The notes under the pieces were generated by a model, which ran no database searches, was not told the origin of the DNA, and saw only the letters and a list, made by a program, of their open reading frames with translations. A stretch of 7,804 nucleotides of DNA from Dehalococcoidia bacterium (lineage in GTDB: Bacteria > Chloroflexota > Dehalococcoidia > Dehalococcoidales > RBG-16-60-22). The stretch lies in the NCBI GenBank assembly GCA_030605045.1, contig JAUWBK010000051.1, positions 1 to 7,804 on the forward strand, read 5' to 3'. Below, one piece after another: positions 1 to 6,565 of the stretch; positions within the stretch are counted from its first letter, which is position 1; each line of letters opens with the position of its first letter. The position numbers and the translations under genes were made by a program.

Positions 1-2346
1 GCAGCGGATACCGCGGAGTTGCTTTACCAGCGAAGCCACCTCTACTCCAGCCCTCAGCGCTAGAGAAATAAGTCGGCAGGTGGCTTCAAGCTGGGCAGAG
101 GCACAGCCGCCGGCTTTACCCAGATTGGAAAAAACCTCAAAAATGCCGTGTTCATCGGAATTTACGGTCACATAAAGAGAGCCACAGCCGGTAGTTACTC
201 TTTCGGTGATGCCGGTGGTTATTTTTGCTCTCTTCCTGGGGGTGAGTTTGCCCTCTTCAGTCCTTTCTTTTTTGCCGGTGGTAAGTACCTGGGCGTCACG
301 GCTTCGGTCACGGTAAATGGTTATTCCCTTGAGTCCCTCCTCGAAGGCAAGCATATATACTTTGGAGACATCTTCCCGGGTGGCCTCCTGGGGGAAATTG
401 ACCGTTTTCGAAACCGCATTGTCGGTGGACTTCTGGAAGGCAGCCTGCATCTTGACATGCCACTCTGGGGTTATCTCATGAGCGGTAACAAATACCCGCT
501 TGATTTCATCGGATACGCCATCAATCTCCCTGATGTGAGTCCCGTCAGCTAACTTCTGCATGAGTTCAGCGGAGTAGAAGCCTCCGTTCCGGGCCGCTTC
601 CTCAAAATAGGGATTGACCTCCACGAACGGTGTCCCATCCAGCACAGTCTTGGTGTAGCTCAGGGCAAAAAGAGGCTCAATGCCGCTGGAGCAGCCAGCA
701 ATCATACTCAGGGTACCGGTGGGAGCGATGGTGGTGCGTGAGGCGTTTCTGACTCCGGGGCCATCAGGGACATCATAGATACTGCCTTCAAAGGCGGGAA
801 AGACGCCACGCTCCTTGCCCAATTCCACCGAGGCTTTAGTCGCCTCATGAGATATGTAGGCCATCATCTTCTCGGCTAGTTTCAATGCCTTCTCCGAGTT
901 ATAGGGAATGCCTAGCTGGATTAACATATCGGCAAATCCCATGACGCCGAGGCCGATTTTCCTGGTCTTGCGGGTCATTTCGGCGATTTGGGGCAGGGGG
1001 AATTTGTTGACATCAATAACATTATCCAAAAACCTGACGGCACTCTTTATTGTCTCCGCCAGCTTGTGGTCGTCAATCTCAGCAGTCCCGTTGGTGCTGC
1101 GCAGCATCCTGGCGAGGTTGATTGAGCCCAGGTTACATGACGCGTAGGGGAGCAAGGGCTGCTCGCCGCAGGGATTGGTGCTTTCAATTTTGCCTAGCTT
1201 AGGGGTGGGGTTGTCATCATCTATGCGGTCAATGAAGACAATGCCCGGGTCGCCGGTTTTCCAGGCCATCTCCACGATGGTGTCAAAAACCTCTTTGGCA
1301 TTGAGCTTGCCCGCGACCTCTTTGGTGCGTGGATTAACGAGGTTATAGTCAGTGCCCGCCTTGACCGCTTCCATAAACTCGGCGGTGACGGCTACGGAGA
1401 TATTAAAGTTGGTCAGGGCAGTCGGGTCATCTTTGGCGGTGATGAACTTCATAATGTCGGGGTGGTCAACACTAAGGATACCCATATTTGCCCCGCGGCG
1501 CATCCCCCCCTGTTTAATAACGTCAGTGGCGACATCAAAGGCCCGGATAAATGAGACCGGACCACTGGCCACCCCACCGGTAGAGCCAACTCTATCCTGT
1601 TCCGGTCTCAGTCTGGAGAAGGAAAACCCGGTTCCCCCGCCGCTTTTATGGATGAGCGCCGTGTTTTTCACCGAGTCAAAGATAGAATCCATTGAGTCCT
1701 CAATGGGCAGGACAAAACAGGCGGACAGCTGCCCTAACTCCCTCCCCGCGTTCATCAGGGTAGGTGAGTTGGGGAGGAACTCAAGGTTAGCCATCAACTG
1801 GTAAAATTCGTTTTCTCTTGCCTTGACGTCTGCCTTTGGGTCGTAAATCAGTTCCGCCGAGGCGATAGCCTCGGCCACGCGGTGGAACATCTCCTCCGGC
1901 GTCTCGATAACCTGCCCCTGTTTATCCTTCTTTAAATACCTTTTTTGCAGAACGTGAAGCGCGTTTTCGGTAAGGTTAACGCCAGCAGTCGGCTGTCTTT
2001 TCGGTTTGGCGGTAGCAGTCCTTCTCATTTTAGTTTTCGCCTCCTCTGCGTGTTTTCGTTCTTCTGCAGCCAGGATTTCCTCCACCACCGTCAGTATGTC
2101 GGTGTCGGTTGGTAAGCGAATTTGCCAACGCGGCTTTAGCACCAGGTCTTCCATTCCGGGTAAGGTTGGTGGTTGTTGCAGAGGTTGTTGCTCTTCAAGA
2201 CGTTCAATCACCTGAGTCGTGAGCCGCTCGACCAGTTTCCGGTCGGCGATGCCCATGGACTCAGCGGCGGCAAAGACAATGCGAGCAATCTGGGTGCGAC
2301 TGGGAGAGTTTATTGGTCTGTTTTTTGATTGACTATCTGGATTCAT
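1..2346 (-). CDS. nrdJ: Class II (adenosylcobalamin-dependent) ribonucleoside-diphosphate reductase, C-terminus cut by window edge
   Basis: Reduces ribonucleotides to deoxyribonucleotides in the cytoplasm with a B12-generated radical. The minus frame is open for 782 codons from an ATG at 2346 to base 1 with no stop. Catalytic motif NPCGE lies at residues 391-395, with Cys393 the likely thiyl-radical Cys and Asn391/Glu395 its partners. Cys210 (in LSACFVLP) and Cys404 (in ASCNLGSI) are the likely redox pair; the 393-404 spacing equals that recalled for Thermotoga NrdJ. KSGGGTGFSFSRLRP and GGMRRGANMGIL are typical barrel motifs. From about residue 718 a TSCPD-type domain begins (GCGSLYVTV, GKAGGC), ending at QLRGIRC; the final tail with its redox cysteines lies outside. 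The first ~125 residues are charged and helical and lack an ATP-cone KRDG motif. The start is supported by AGGA six bases upstream, overlapping the nrdR stop, so translation is probably coupled to nrdR. No cobalamin riboswitch is seen; control is probably by NrdR. Confidence 0.97.
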   Translation of the reverse strand, partial: MNPDSQSKNRPINSPSRTQIARIVFAAAESMGIADRKLVERLTTQVIERLEEQQPLQQPPTLPGMEDLVLKPRWQIRLPTDTDILTVVEEILAAEERKHAEEAKTKMRRTATAKPKRQPTAGVNLTENALHVLQKRYLKKDKQGQVIETPEEMFHRVAEAIASAELIYDPKADVKARENEFYQLMANLEFLPNSPTLMNAGRELGQLSACFVLPIEDSMDSIFDSVKNTALIHKSGGGTGFSFSRLRPEQDRVGSTGGVASGPVSFIRAFDVATDVIKQGGMRRGANMGILSVDHPDIMKFITAKDDPTALTNFNISVAVTAEFMEAVKAGTDYNLVNPRTKEVAGKLNAKEVFDTIVEMAWKTGDPGIVFIDRIDDDNPTPKLGKIESTNPCGEQPLLPYASCNLGSINLARMLRSTNGTAEIDDHKLAETIKSAVRFLDNVIDVNKFPLPQIAEMTRKTRKIGLGVMGFADMLIQLGIPYNSEKALKLAEKMMAYISHEATKASVELGKERGVFPAFEGSIYDVPDGPGVRNASRTTIAPTGTLSMIAGCSSGIEPLFALSYTKTVLDGTPFVEVNPYFEEAARNGGFYSAELMQKLADGTHIREIDGVSDEIKRVFVTAHEITPEWHVKMQAAFQKSTDNAVSKTVNFPQEATREDVSKVYMLAFEEGLKGITIYRDRSRDAQVLTTGKKERTEEGKLTPRKRAKITTGITERVTTGCGSLYVTVNSDEHGIFEVFSNLGKAGGCASAQLEATCRLISLALRAGVEVASLVKQLRGIRC

Positions 2347-2354
2347 TGGTAATC

Positions 2355-2921
2355 CTACTTCCGGTTTAATTGTTCTGATTTAGCCCTACCTTTGGGCCGA
2401 CCTCTTTTCGATATTTCCTCTAGCTCCTCAGTGGAGAGGAGGGGCAACTGGCTGGTGGGGCGAGATATCCCTGACTCACCACTGACCAGAGCGTCAACAA
2501 CTTCTTTTAGCGTCGTGATGTCAGTAAATTCCCGGTAGACGCTAGCAAAGCGGATATAAGCGATATGGTCCAGGCTTTTCAGCCTTTCCATCACCATATC
2601 CCCGATGACGGCACTGGGTATCTCTAACTTGCCGGAACGGTAAAGCTCGGCTTCGATATCATCGGCAATCTTATCCACGGTACCGCTGGCGAGTGGCCGT
2701 TTTTCGCAGGCCTTGCGAACACCGATGAGGAGCTTATCCCGGTTAAATTCCTCACGCCTCTCATCTTTCTTGATGACAAACAGTCCGGCTGGCTGCAAGC
2801 GCTCGTAGGTGGTGAAACGGGAATCACACTTCAAGCACTGGCGTCGACGACGTATGCCATCATTTATCTCCCGTGAGTCAATAACCTTAGAATCATGATA
2901 ACTACAATAAGGACAGTCCAT
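2355..2921 (-). CDS. nrdR: Transcriptional repressor NrdR with an extended, AT-hook-like C-terminus
   Basis: Nucleotide-sensing repressor of ribonucleotide reductase genes. The N-terminal zinc ribbon is complete: Cys3, Cys6, Cys29 and Cys32, with the RRRR stretch (24-27) used in DNA contact. An ATP-cone follows at about 48-138 (FVIKKDERREEFNRDKL, then IAYIRFASVYREF), which binds ATP/dATP. The protein is 188 residues, against about 150-160 usual in the family; the extra ~40 residues end in a basic KRGRPKGRAK segment (172-181) with the RGRP core of an AT-hook. The ATG at 2921 has AGGA seven bases upstream, and MDCPYC is the normal family start. It is the first gene of nrdR-nrdJ, with 8 bases between the two. 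Two NrdR boxes sit directly upstream, so it should repress itself and nrdJ. The identity is firm; the role of the tail is inference. Confidence 0.98.
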   Translation of the reverse strand: MDCPYCSYHDSKVIDSREINDGIRRRRQCLKCDSRFTTYERLQPAGLFVIKKDERREEFNRDKLLIGVRKACEKRPLASGTVDKIADDIEAELYRSGKLEIPSAVIGDMVMERLKSLDHIAYIRFASVYREFTDITTLKEVVDALVSGESGISRPTSQLPLLSTEELEEISKRGRPKGRAKSEQLNRK

Positions 2922-2930
2922 AATTAAATC

Positions 2931-2946
2931 CTACATTATATAGTGG
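2931..2946. promoter_or_regulatory. Second NrdR box, downstream of the transcription start
   Basis: CTACATTATATAGTGG is a weaker copy of the NrdR box (5 of 8 dyad positions, with the right half TATAGTG well kept). There are 15 bases between it and the stronger box, about three helical turns centre to centre. It covers roughly +3 to +18 of the predicted transcript and touches the nrdR ribosome binding site. Confidence 0.8.
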
Positions 2947-2955
2947 GCAAAGTTA

Positions 2956-2984
2956 AAAATACCACAATATATAGTGTTTGTCAA
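2956..2984 (-). promoter_or_regulatory. Promoter of nrdR-nrdJ
   Basis: On the minus strand a perfect TTGACA (-35, bases 2984-2979) is followed after 17 bases by TATTTT (-10, bases 2961-2956, 4 of 6 matches). The start point should fall near 2949, leaving a leader of about 28 bases before the nrdR ATG. One NrdR box fills the -35/-10 spacer exactly and a second covers the start of the transcript. A perfect TATAAT also occurs at 2940-2935 inside that second box, but it has no -35 partner. Confidence 0.7.
2962..2977. promoter_or_regulatory. NrdR box, promoter-proximal copy between -35 and -10
   Basis: CCACAATATATAGTGT matches the known NrdR box consensus (about acaCwATATaTwGTGt) at nearly every position. 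It is a dyad with 6 of 8 paired positions. It lies inside the spacer of the nrdR promoter, where a bound repressor would block RNA polymerase. Its centre is 31 bases from that of the second box, the spacing known for cooperative NrdR box pairs. Confidence 0.9.
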
Positions 2985-3038
2985 GGGGTTTTGTGGGCTA
3001 ATTTTGAAAAAATTTCTAGACTTTACCTGATATGCTTC

Positions 3039-3066
3039 AGGAGGTAAGATTATGTTGGGTCATTAG
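3039..3066 (+). other. Four-codon leader frame (MLGH-stop) with strong ribosome binding site, ahead of folC
   Basis: AGGAGGT at 3039-3045 is a near-perfect Shine-Dalgarno sequence placed six bases before ATG at 3052. The frame reads only Met-Leu-Gly-His and stops with TAG at 3064-3066. It is not in frame with folC. The stop overlaps the AGGGGG that serves as the folC ribosome binding site, so a ribosome ending here would be placed to restart at the folC GTG. The bases are certain; that it is translated is inference. Confidence 0.45.
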
Positions 3067-3077
3067 GGGGTGAACCA

Positions 3078-4391
3078 GTGGACTACCAGGCGGCTCTAGA
3101 TTACATCTTAAGTTTCGCTGATTATGAGCGGATGCCGCGTTCCGCGCTCGTCTTTGATTTAAGACGTATTGAGATGCTGCTGGAAAGATTGGGCAACCCT
3201 CACAGAGTTGCCAAGTCAATCCACGTCGCCGGCACCAAGGGGAAGGGAAGTACGGCGGCCATGATTGCCTCCATTCTGACCCAAGCCGGCTACCGTACCG
3301 GGCTTTATACCTCACCACACCTGCTCAGTATTAAGGAAAGGATACAGATTGACGGAAGTCCTATTGCTGAAAACGCGTTCGCCGAGCTGGTGGAGATGAT
3401 GAAACCGAAAGTTGAAGCGGTGAATGAATCTGGTGGCTTTGGCGAGCTCACCACCTTCGAACTACTGACGGCACTAGCTTTTGCCTATTTTAAAGAAAGA
3501 GGGGCAGAATATCAGGTTTTGGAGACGGGGTTGGGGGGACGCCTTGACGCGACCAATGTGGTCAAGCCAGAGGTTTGTGTCATCACTGCCATCAGTTTTG
3601 ACCATACGGATGTGCTGGGTGATACCCTTCCCCAGATCGCCACGGAGAAAGCGGGCATTATCAAGTCAGGAAGCTTTGTGATATCTTCACCTCAATATCC
3701 AGAGGCAATGAAGGTGATAGAAAGGGTATGCCGGGAGCGAGGGGTGAGGCTGGTGAGAGTAGGCAGTGACGTCACCTGGCAACGAAAGGCTTTTAGCCCT
3801 GAAGGACAGGCATTTCAAGTGAATGGGCTAACTGACGAATATCACCTTAATCTATCGCTGCTTGGTGAGCATCAACTGGAAAATGCCGCCACCGCCGTGG
3901 CGGTAGTGGAGGTTCTGGTCGAGCGGGGAGCCAAGGTGTCACCGAAGAACATTGCTGATGGGCTAGCGCAGGTGCACTGGCCGGGGCGACTTCAGATTCT
4001 GCGGCGTGAACCCTGGGTTATCGTTGATGGTGCCCATAATGCTGACTCAGTCAGGCGGCTGGTTAAGGCGCTGAGGCAATATTTTGATTTTGAACGTGCC
4101 ATCTTAATCTTTGGCGCTTCTTCTGACAAGAACATTGCCGGGATGGTTGCCGAGCTGATGTCTTTTCCGGACACAGTTATCGTTACCCAATCGCGCCACC
4201 CCCGTGCCATAGCGCCAGACAAGCTGGTGAGCGAATTTGCTAAGTGGGAAATAATTCCTGAGGTAGCGGAAAATGTCGCTTCCGCGGTGGAACGGGCATT
4301 AGCTCAGGCAAAACCGACCGACCTTATCTGTGCTACGGGCTCATTATTTATTGTCGCTGAAGTGATGGAATATATGTTGCAATGTGGCTAG
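3078..4391 (+). CDS. folC: Bifunctional folylpolyglutamate synthase / dihydrofolate synthase
   Basis: Cytoplasmic Mur-ligase-family enzyme that adds glutamate to dihydropteroate and to reduced folates using ATP. The 437-residue length is normal. The ATP-binding P-loop is GTKGKGS at 52-58, followed by GLYTSPHLLSIKERI (75-89), the FolC signature LETGLGGRLDATNVV (148-162) and FDHTDVLGDTLPQIATEKAGIIK (174-196). In that stretch Lys191 probably corresponds to the carbamylated lysine of the family. The C-terminal domain has WPGR (301-304), VDGAHN (316-321) and FGASSDKN (345-352). The start is GTG at 3078, giving MDYQAALDYI, with AGGGGGTGA just upstream. No convincing plus-strand promoter was found; TTGTCA at 2978-2983 overlaps the nrdR -35 but lacks a good -10. 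It is divergent from nrdR and shares its stop region with ribD. A weak hairpin (CCTGG/CCAGG, 4409-4427) inside ribD could serve as terminator. Confidence 0.98.
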   Translation: MDYQAALDYILSFADYERMPRSALVFDLRRIEMLLERLGNPHRVAKSIHVAGTKGKGSTAAMIASILTQAGYRTGLYTSPHLLSIKERIQIDGSPIAENAFAELVEMMKPKVEAVNESGGFGELTTFELLTALAFAYFKERGAEYQVLETGLGGRLDATNVVKPEVCVITAISFDHTDVLGDTLPQIATEKAGIIKSGSFVISSPQYPEAMKVIERVCRERGVRLVRVGSDVTWQRKAFSPEGQAFQVNGLTDEYHLNLSLLGEHQLENAATAVAVVEVLVERGAKVSPKNIADGLAQVHWPGRLQILRREPWVIVDGAHNADSVRRLVKALRQYFDFERAILIFGASSDKNIAGMVAELMSFPDTVIVTQSRHPRAIAPDKLVSEFAKWEIIPEVAENVASAVERALAQAKPTDLICATGSLFIVAEVMEYMLQCG

Positions 4392-5485
4392 CTTGTAAGA
4401 GGGATAACCCTGGCTTCAATGACCAGGTCTTCTCCCACTCGATATATCTTGCTAAACGATAGCTTTAAGGCTTGACTGACCTCTTTTATATTCAGCTCTC
4501 CTACGGCTTCAATTCCCTTTCCTATTATCTTTGGTGCTATGGCTAGTATTACCTTATCGGCTAAATTCTGCCGCAGTAGCGAGGTAATGACTCTGGCACC
4601 TCCCTCCACCAGAACTGAAGAAGTTCCTCTTTCTCCCAGCAAGCTGAGCAGGTGCCTAAGGTCAACCTCTCCTGACTCATCCTCCTGAATTAGCAGAACC
4701 TCAATTCCTGCCTCACGCAAACGGGCTAACTTCTTCTCATTGGCTTGAGAAGTGGTGGCGATAATGGTGGGCGCCATCTCCTGGCTCCTGACTACCTTGG
4801 CTTCCAGCGGAATTCTTAATTTGGAATCTAAAATAACCCTGGTCGGGTTTCTCCCCCTGACCAGGCGTACGGTGAGCTGGGGGTTATCGGCCAGTACCGT
4901 GTCTATTCCGACCATTACGGCATCATTGGTCGCTCGCAGTTGGTGCGCCAGTCGCCGGAATTTATCCGAGCTTATCCATTTGGAGTCGCCGGTGGCGGTG
5001 GCAATCCTGCCATCCAGGGTTTGCGCGAATTTTAAGGTTACCAGTGGCAGTCCGGTGGTCATATACTTGAAATGGGCTTCATTTAGGTCACGGCATTCGG
5101 CTTCCAGCACCCCGACTTTAGTTTCAATCCCGTGCTGATTTAATATCGCCACACTTCTGCCGTTAACCCGTGGATTTGGGTCCAGAGTGCCGATGACGAC
5201 TTTGCTGATGTTGTTCTGGATTATCGCCTCGACACAGGGAGGTGTTTTACCGTGATAGCAGCAGGGTTCTAGAGTGACAAAGAGAGTCGCCCCGTTTAGG
5301 CTCTCTCGGGCGCTTTGGAAGGCATTGATTTCGGCGTGATTTCCTCCATAGCGGCGGTGATAACCCTGGCCGATTATCTGGTTATCTTTGACGATAATAG
5401 CCCCCACCATTGGGTTTGGACTGGTCTTGCCCAGACCCTTACGGGCCAGCTTTAAGGCCTGTTTCATGTAATCTTCGTCAGGCAA
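4388..5485 (-). CDS. ribD: Bifunctional diaminohydroxyphosphoribosylaminopyrimidine deaminase / 5-amino-6-(5-phosphoribosylamino)uracil reductase
   Basis: Carries out two consecutive early steps of riboflavin synthesis in the cytoplasm: zinc-dependent deamination of the pyrimidine, then NADPH-dependent reduction of the ribose. The deaminase domain (about 1-145) has GNHAE, with His50 as zinc ligand and Glu52 as proton shuttle. PCCYHGKTPPC supplies zinc ligands Cys75 and Cys84, the same numbers recalled for E. coli RibD. The reductase domain (about 147-363) starts TLKFAQTLDGRIA and includes SKWISS (168-173) and the LVEGGARV loop (292-299). Length 365 is normal. The start is TTG at 5485 with AAAGGAG 11 bases upstream; no in-frame ATG lies above it before a stop, and MPDEDYM aligns with the family start, though ATG at codon 7 is possible. 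No other riboflavin gene is in the window and no FMN riboswitch motif was seen. Its stop overlaps the folC stop by 4 bases. Confidence 0.97.
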   Translation of the reverse strand: MPDEDYMKQALKLARKGLGKTSPNPMVGAIIVKDNQIIGQGYHRRYGGNHAEINAFQSARESLNGATLFVTLEPCCYHGKTPPCVEAIIQNNISKVVIGTLDPNPRVNGRSVAILNQHGIETKVGVLEAECRDLNEAHFKYMTTGLPLVTLKFAQTLDGRIATATGDSKWISSDKFRRLAHQLRATNDAVMVGIDTVLADNPQLTVRLVRGRNPTRVILDSKLRIPLEAKVVRSQEMAPTIIATTSQANEKKLARLREAGIEVLLIQEDESGEVDLRHLLSLLGERGTSSVLVEGGARVITSLLRQNLADKVILAIAPKIIGKGIEAVGELNIKEVSQALKLSFSKIYRVGEDLVIEARVIPLTS

Positions 5486-5534
5486 GTTTAGTTCCGCTCC
5501 TTTGGTTCTGATTATTTAGGCAACCTTCTTAATC

Positions 5535-5605
5535 AAGACCGTAATGGTTACCTTTTCCTCGCTGGTCTTTCAATTTTTAGTTTTGGCTGAGATGCTGGGG
5601 TAACC
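5535..5605 (-). promoter_or_regulatory. Interleaved inverted repeats in the ribD leader
   Basis: Two perfect inverted repeats lie in the predicted leader. GGTAACC (5599-5605) pairs with GGTTACC (5546-5552), and GGTCTT (5564-5569) pairs with AAGACC (5535-5540). Their arms alternate, so they would form either a pseudoknot or two competing hairpins. The region lacks the conserved FMN riboswitch segments. It may be a control element or chance. Confidence 0.3.
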
Positions 5606-5628
5606 AAAGTACCTGTTTCGGCTCTGAA

Positions 5629-5657
5629 ATTATATCGAAAAGTAAGTCCTCTGTCCA
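5629..5657 (-). promoter_or_regulatory. Predicted ribD promoter
   Basis: On the minus strand TGGACA (bases 5657-5652, 5 of 6) and a perfect TATAAT (5634-5629) are separated by 17 bases, a near-consensus sigma70-type promoter. The start point should be near 5622, giving ribD a leader of about 137 bases. No terminator is visible behind the upstream three-gene operon, so read-through could add to expression. Confidence 0.6.
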
Positions 5658-5717
5658 TTACGGTACTATGCTTGTCAAATCTGATGGGTTGTGGTCGGGC
5701 AAATGACCTAGCGAAGA

Positions 5718-5972
5718 CTAAATTGCGTCTAATAACTCTTTAATTTTGGGGACTTCTTGTCTCAGTTCATCTAACGAGACTTCTGCTCCACTTACCTTGA
5801 AGGCTTTTTTCTCTGAGGAAGAAATCACGACGATACTAACTGGCTGCTTTACGCCAAAAAATGATATGCCACTCTTACCTTGCCAATAGTTCAGCGACAC
5901 CTCTGTTATCGGGATTAGGGTTATTCCAGCAATTGCTATGGTATTGCCAATCTCTAATTCTTTCTTTTCCAT
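5718..5972 (-). CDS. Small GerW/YtfJ-like protein lacking the glycine-rich loop
   Basis: An 84-residue protein of unknown function. It aligns without large gaps to the GerW-family protein two genes upstream, apart from the loop. GNTIAIAGITLIPITEVSL (9-27) matches GEPITVEGATLIPLISVGF, VKQPVSIVVI (41-50) matches VRPIAVVIV, and the C-terminal helix VSLDELRQEVPKIKELL matches the GerW tail helix. The N-terminal helix and the glycine-rich segment of GerW are missing; a short WQGKSGISFFG stands in their place. The ATG at 5972 is preceded directly by an in-frame TAA, so it cannot start earlier. It overlaps the end of the DUF2953 gene by 19 bases and has no clear ribosome binding site, which suggests coupled translation. 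The paralogy is my reading of the two proteins by eye; function is not inferred. Confidence 0.78.
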   Translation of the reverse strand: MEKKELEIGNTIAIAGITLIPITEVSLNYWQGKSGISFFGVKQPVSIVVISSSEKKAFKVSGAEVSLDELRQEVPKIKELLDAI

Positions 5973-6559
5973 TTAGCTAAAACCAGTTTTTTCACCACTC
6001 TTACTGTAGCCAAAGAGAAGACGAATTTTAGTAAAGGTATAACCAGTTGGATGGGACGTAATCTTACCGCCCCAGATAAATAGCCTTCGAAGGTAGCCTC
6101 GTCGGCAAAAGAAGGCTGAACTCTTATCCGGTGGTAGGAAGAGGAGCTTAACCAGAAAGTAGTTGGCCCGATGAGGGCAAAGAGGAGTCCGGTGTCCGCC
6201 GGGTTACCCAGTCCTACTGTGAAGTCGGCGGTGAGGTCTCTAATCTTAAGACAACCAAGGATGTCACGGAGTAAGACCCTGAGCTGTTTCAGCAGACCTC
6301 TAGTTCGTAAGATTTTAAATATGTTCCCGAACCTTCTTCTTCCCTCTCCGGGCTTTCGTCGTTTTTTAACTACCTTCTTTTTCTCTTCCGGCTTCTTTCT
6401 TCCGGTTATTTCCTTTCGGACCAGACCGAAAAGCCAGACCAATTTCATCCGCAGCTTTGGTTTTGCCGGCACACTCACCCGAACCACCATATTGAGCGGT
6501 ACCGAGAGAACAAGGATGAGGATTACCGCTAGGCTAGTTAGAGTAACGATGACCCACAA
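5954..6559 (-). CDS. DUF2953 (YtfI-like) membrane-associated protein
   Basis: A 201-residue protein of unknown molecular function. Residues 3-23 form one strong hydrophobic membrane segment, followed by a strongly basic linker (about 49-76, rich in Lys and Arg). A globular part carries TADFTVGLGNPADTGLLFALIG (110-131), the GxGxPAxTG motif typical of DUF2953. Hydrophobic stretches at about 168-184 could be a second membrane contact. The start is TTG at 6559, with a GGAAGGA ribosome binding site inside the end of the upstream gene. The gap to the GerW-family gene is 6 bases. Family knowledge: in Bacillus, ytfI (DUF2953) lies beside ytfJ, and the order here is the same. The TTG start is the least certain point; the next Met is at residue 24, inside or after the membrane segment, so the longer form is preferred. 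Confidence 0.85.
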   Translation of the reverse strand: MWVIVTLTSLAVILILVLSVPLNMVVRVSVPAKPKLRMKLVWLFGLVRKEITGRKKPEEKKKVVKKRRKPGEGRRRFGNIFKILRTRGLLKQLRVLLRDILGCLKIRDLTADFTVGLGNPADTGLLFALIGPTTFWLSSSSYHRIRVQPSFADEATFEGYLSGAVRLRPIQLVIPLLKFVFSLATVRVVKKLVLAKWKRKN

Positions 6560-6565
6560 CTACTT

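Noticed and set aside
148..2215. Several plus-strand open frames of 69-150 codons opposite nrdJ
   Set aside because: They are shadows of the nrdJ reading frame, which carries the full set of class II reductase motifs on the minus strand.
5588..5616. GGCTGAGA followed by GGGGTAACC on the plus strand, reminiscent of a TPP riboswitch
   Set aside because: The other conserved TPP segments do not follow, and no plus-strand gene lies downstream.
5486..5628. FMN riboswitch before ribD
   Set aside because: None of the conserved RFN segments, such as the GAACCGGCAG-like core, is present on the minus strand of the leader.
5548..5658. A 36-codon minus-strand frame (MDRGLTFRY...) upstream of ribD
   Set aside because: It has no ribosome binding site, resembles no known protein, and contains the better-supported ribD -10 element.
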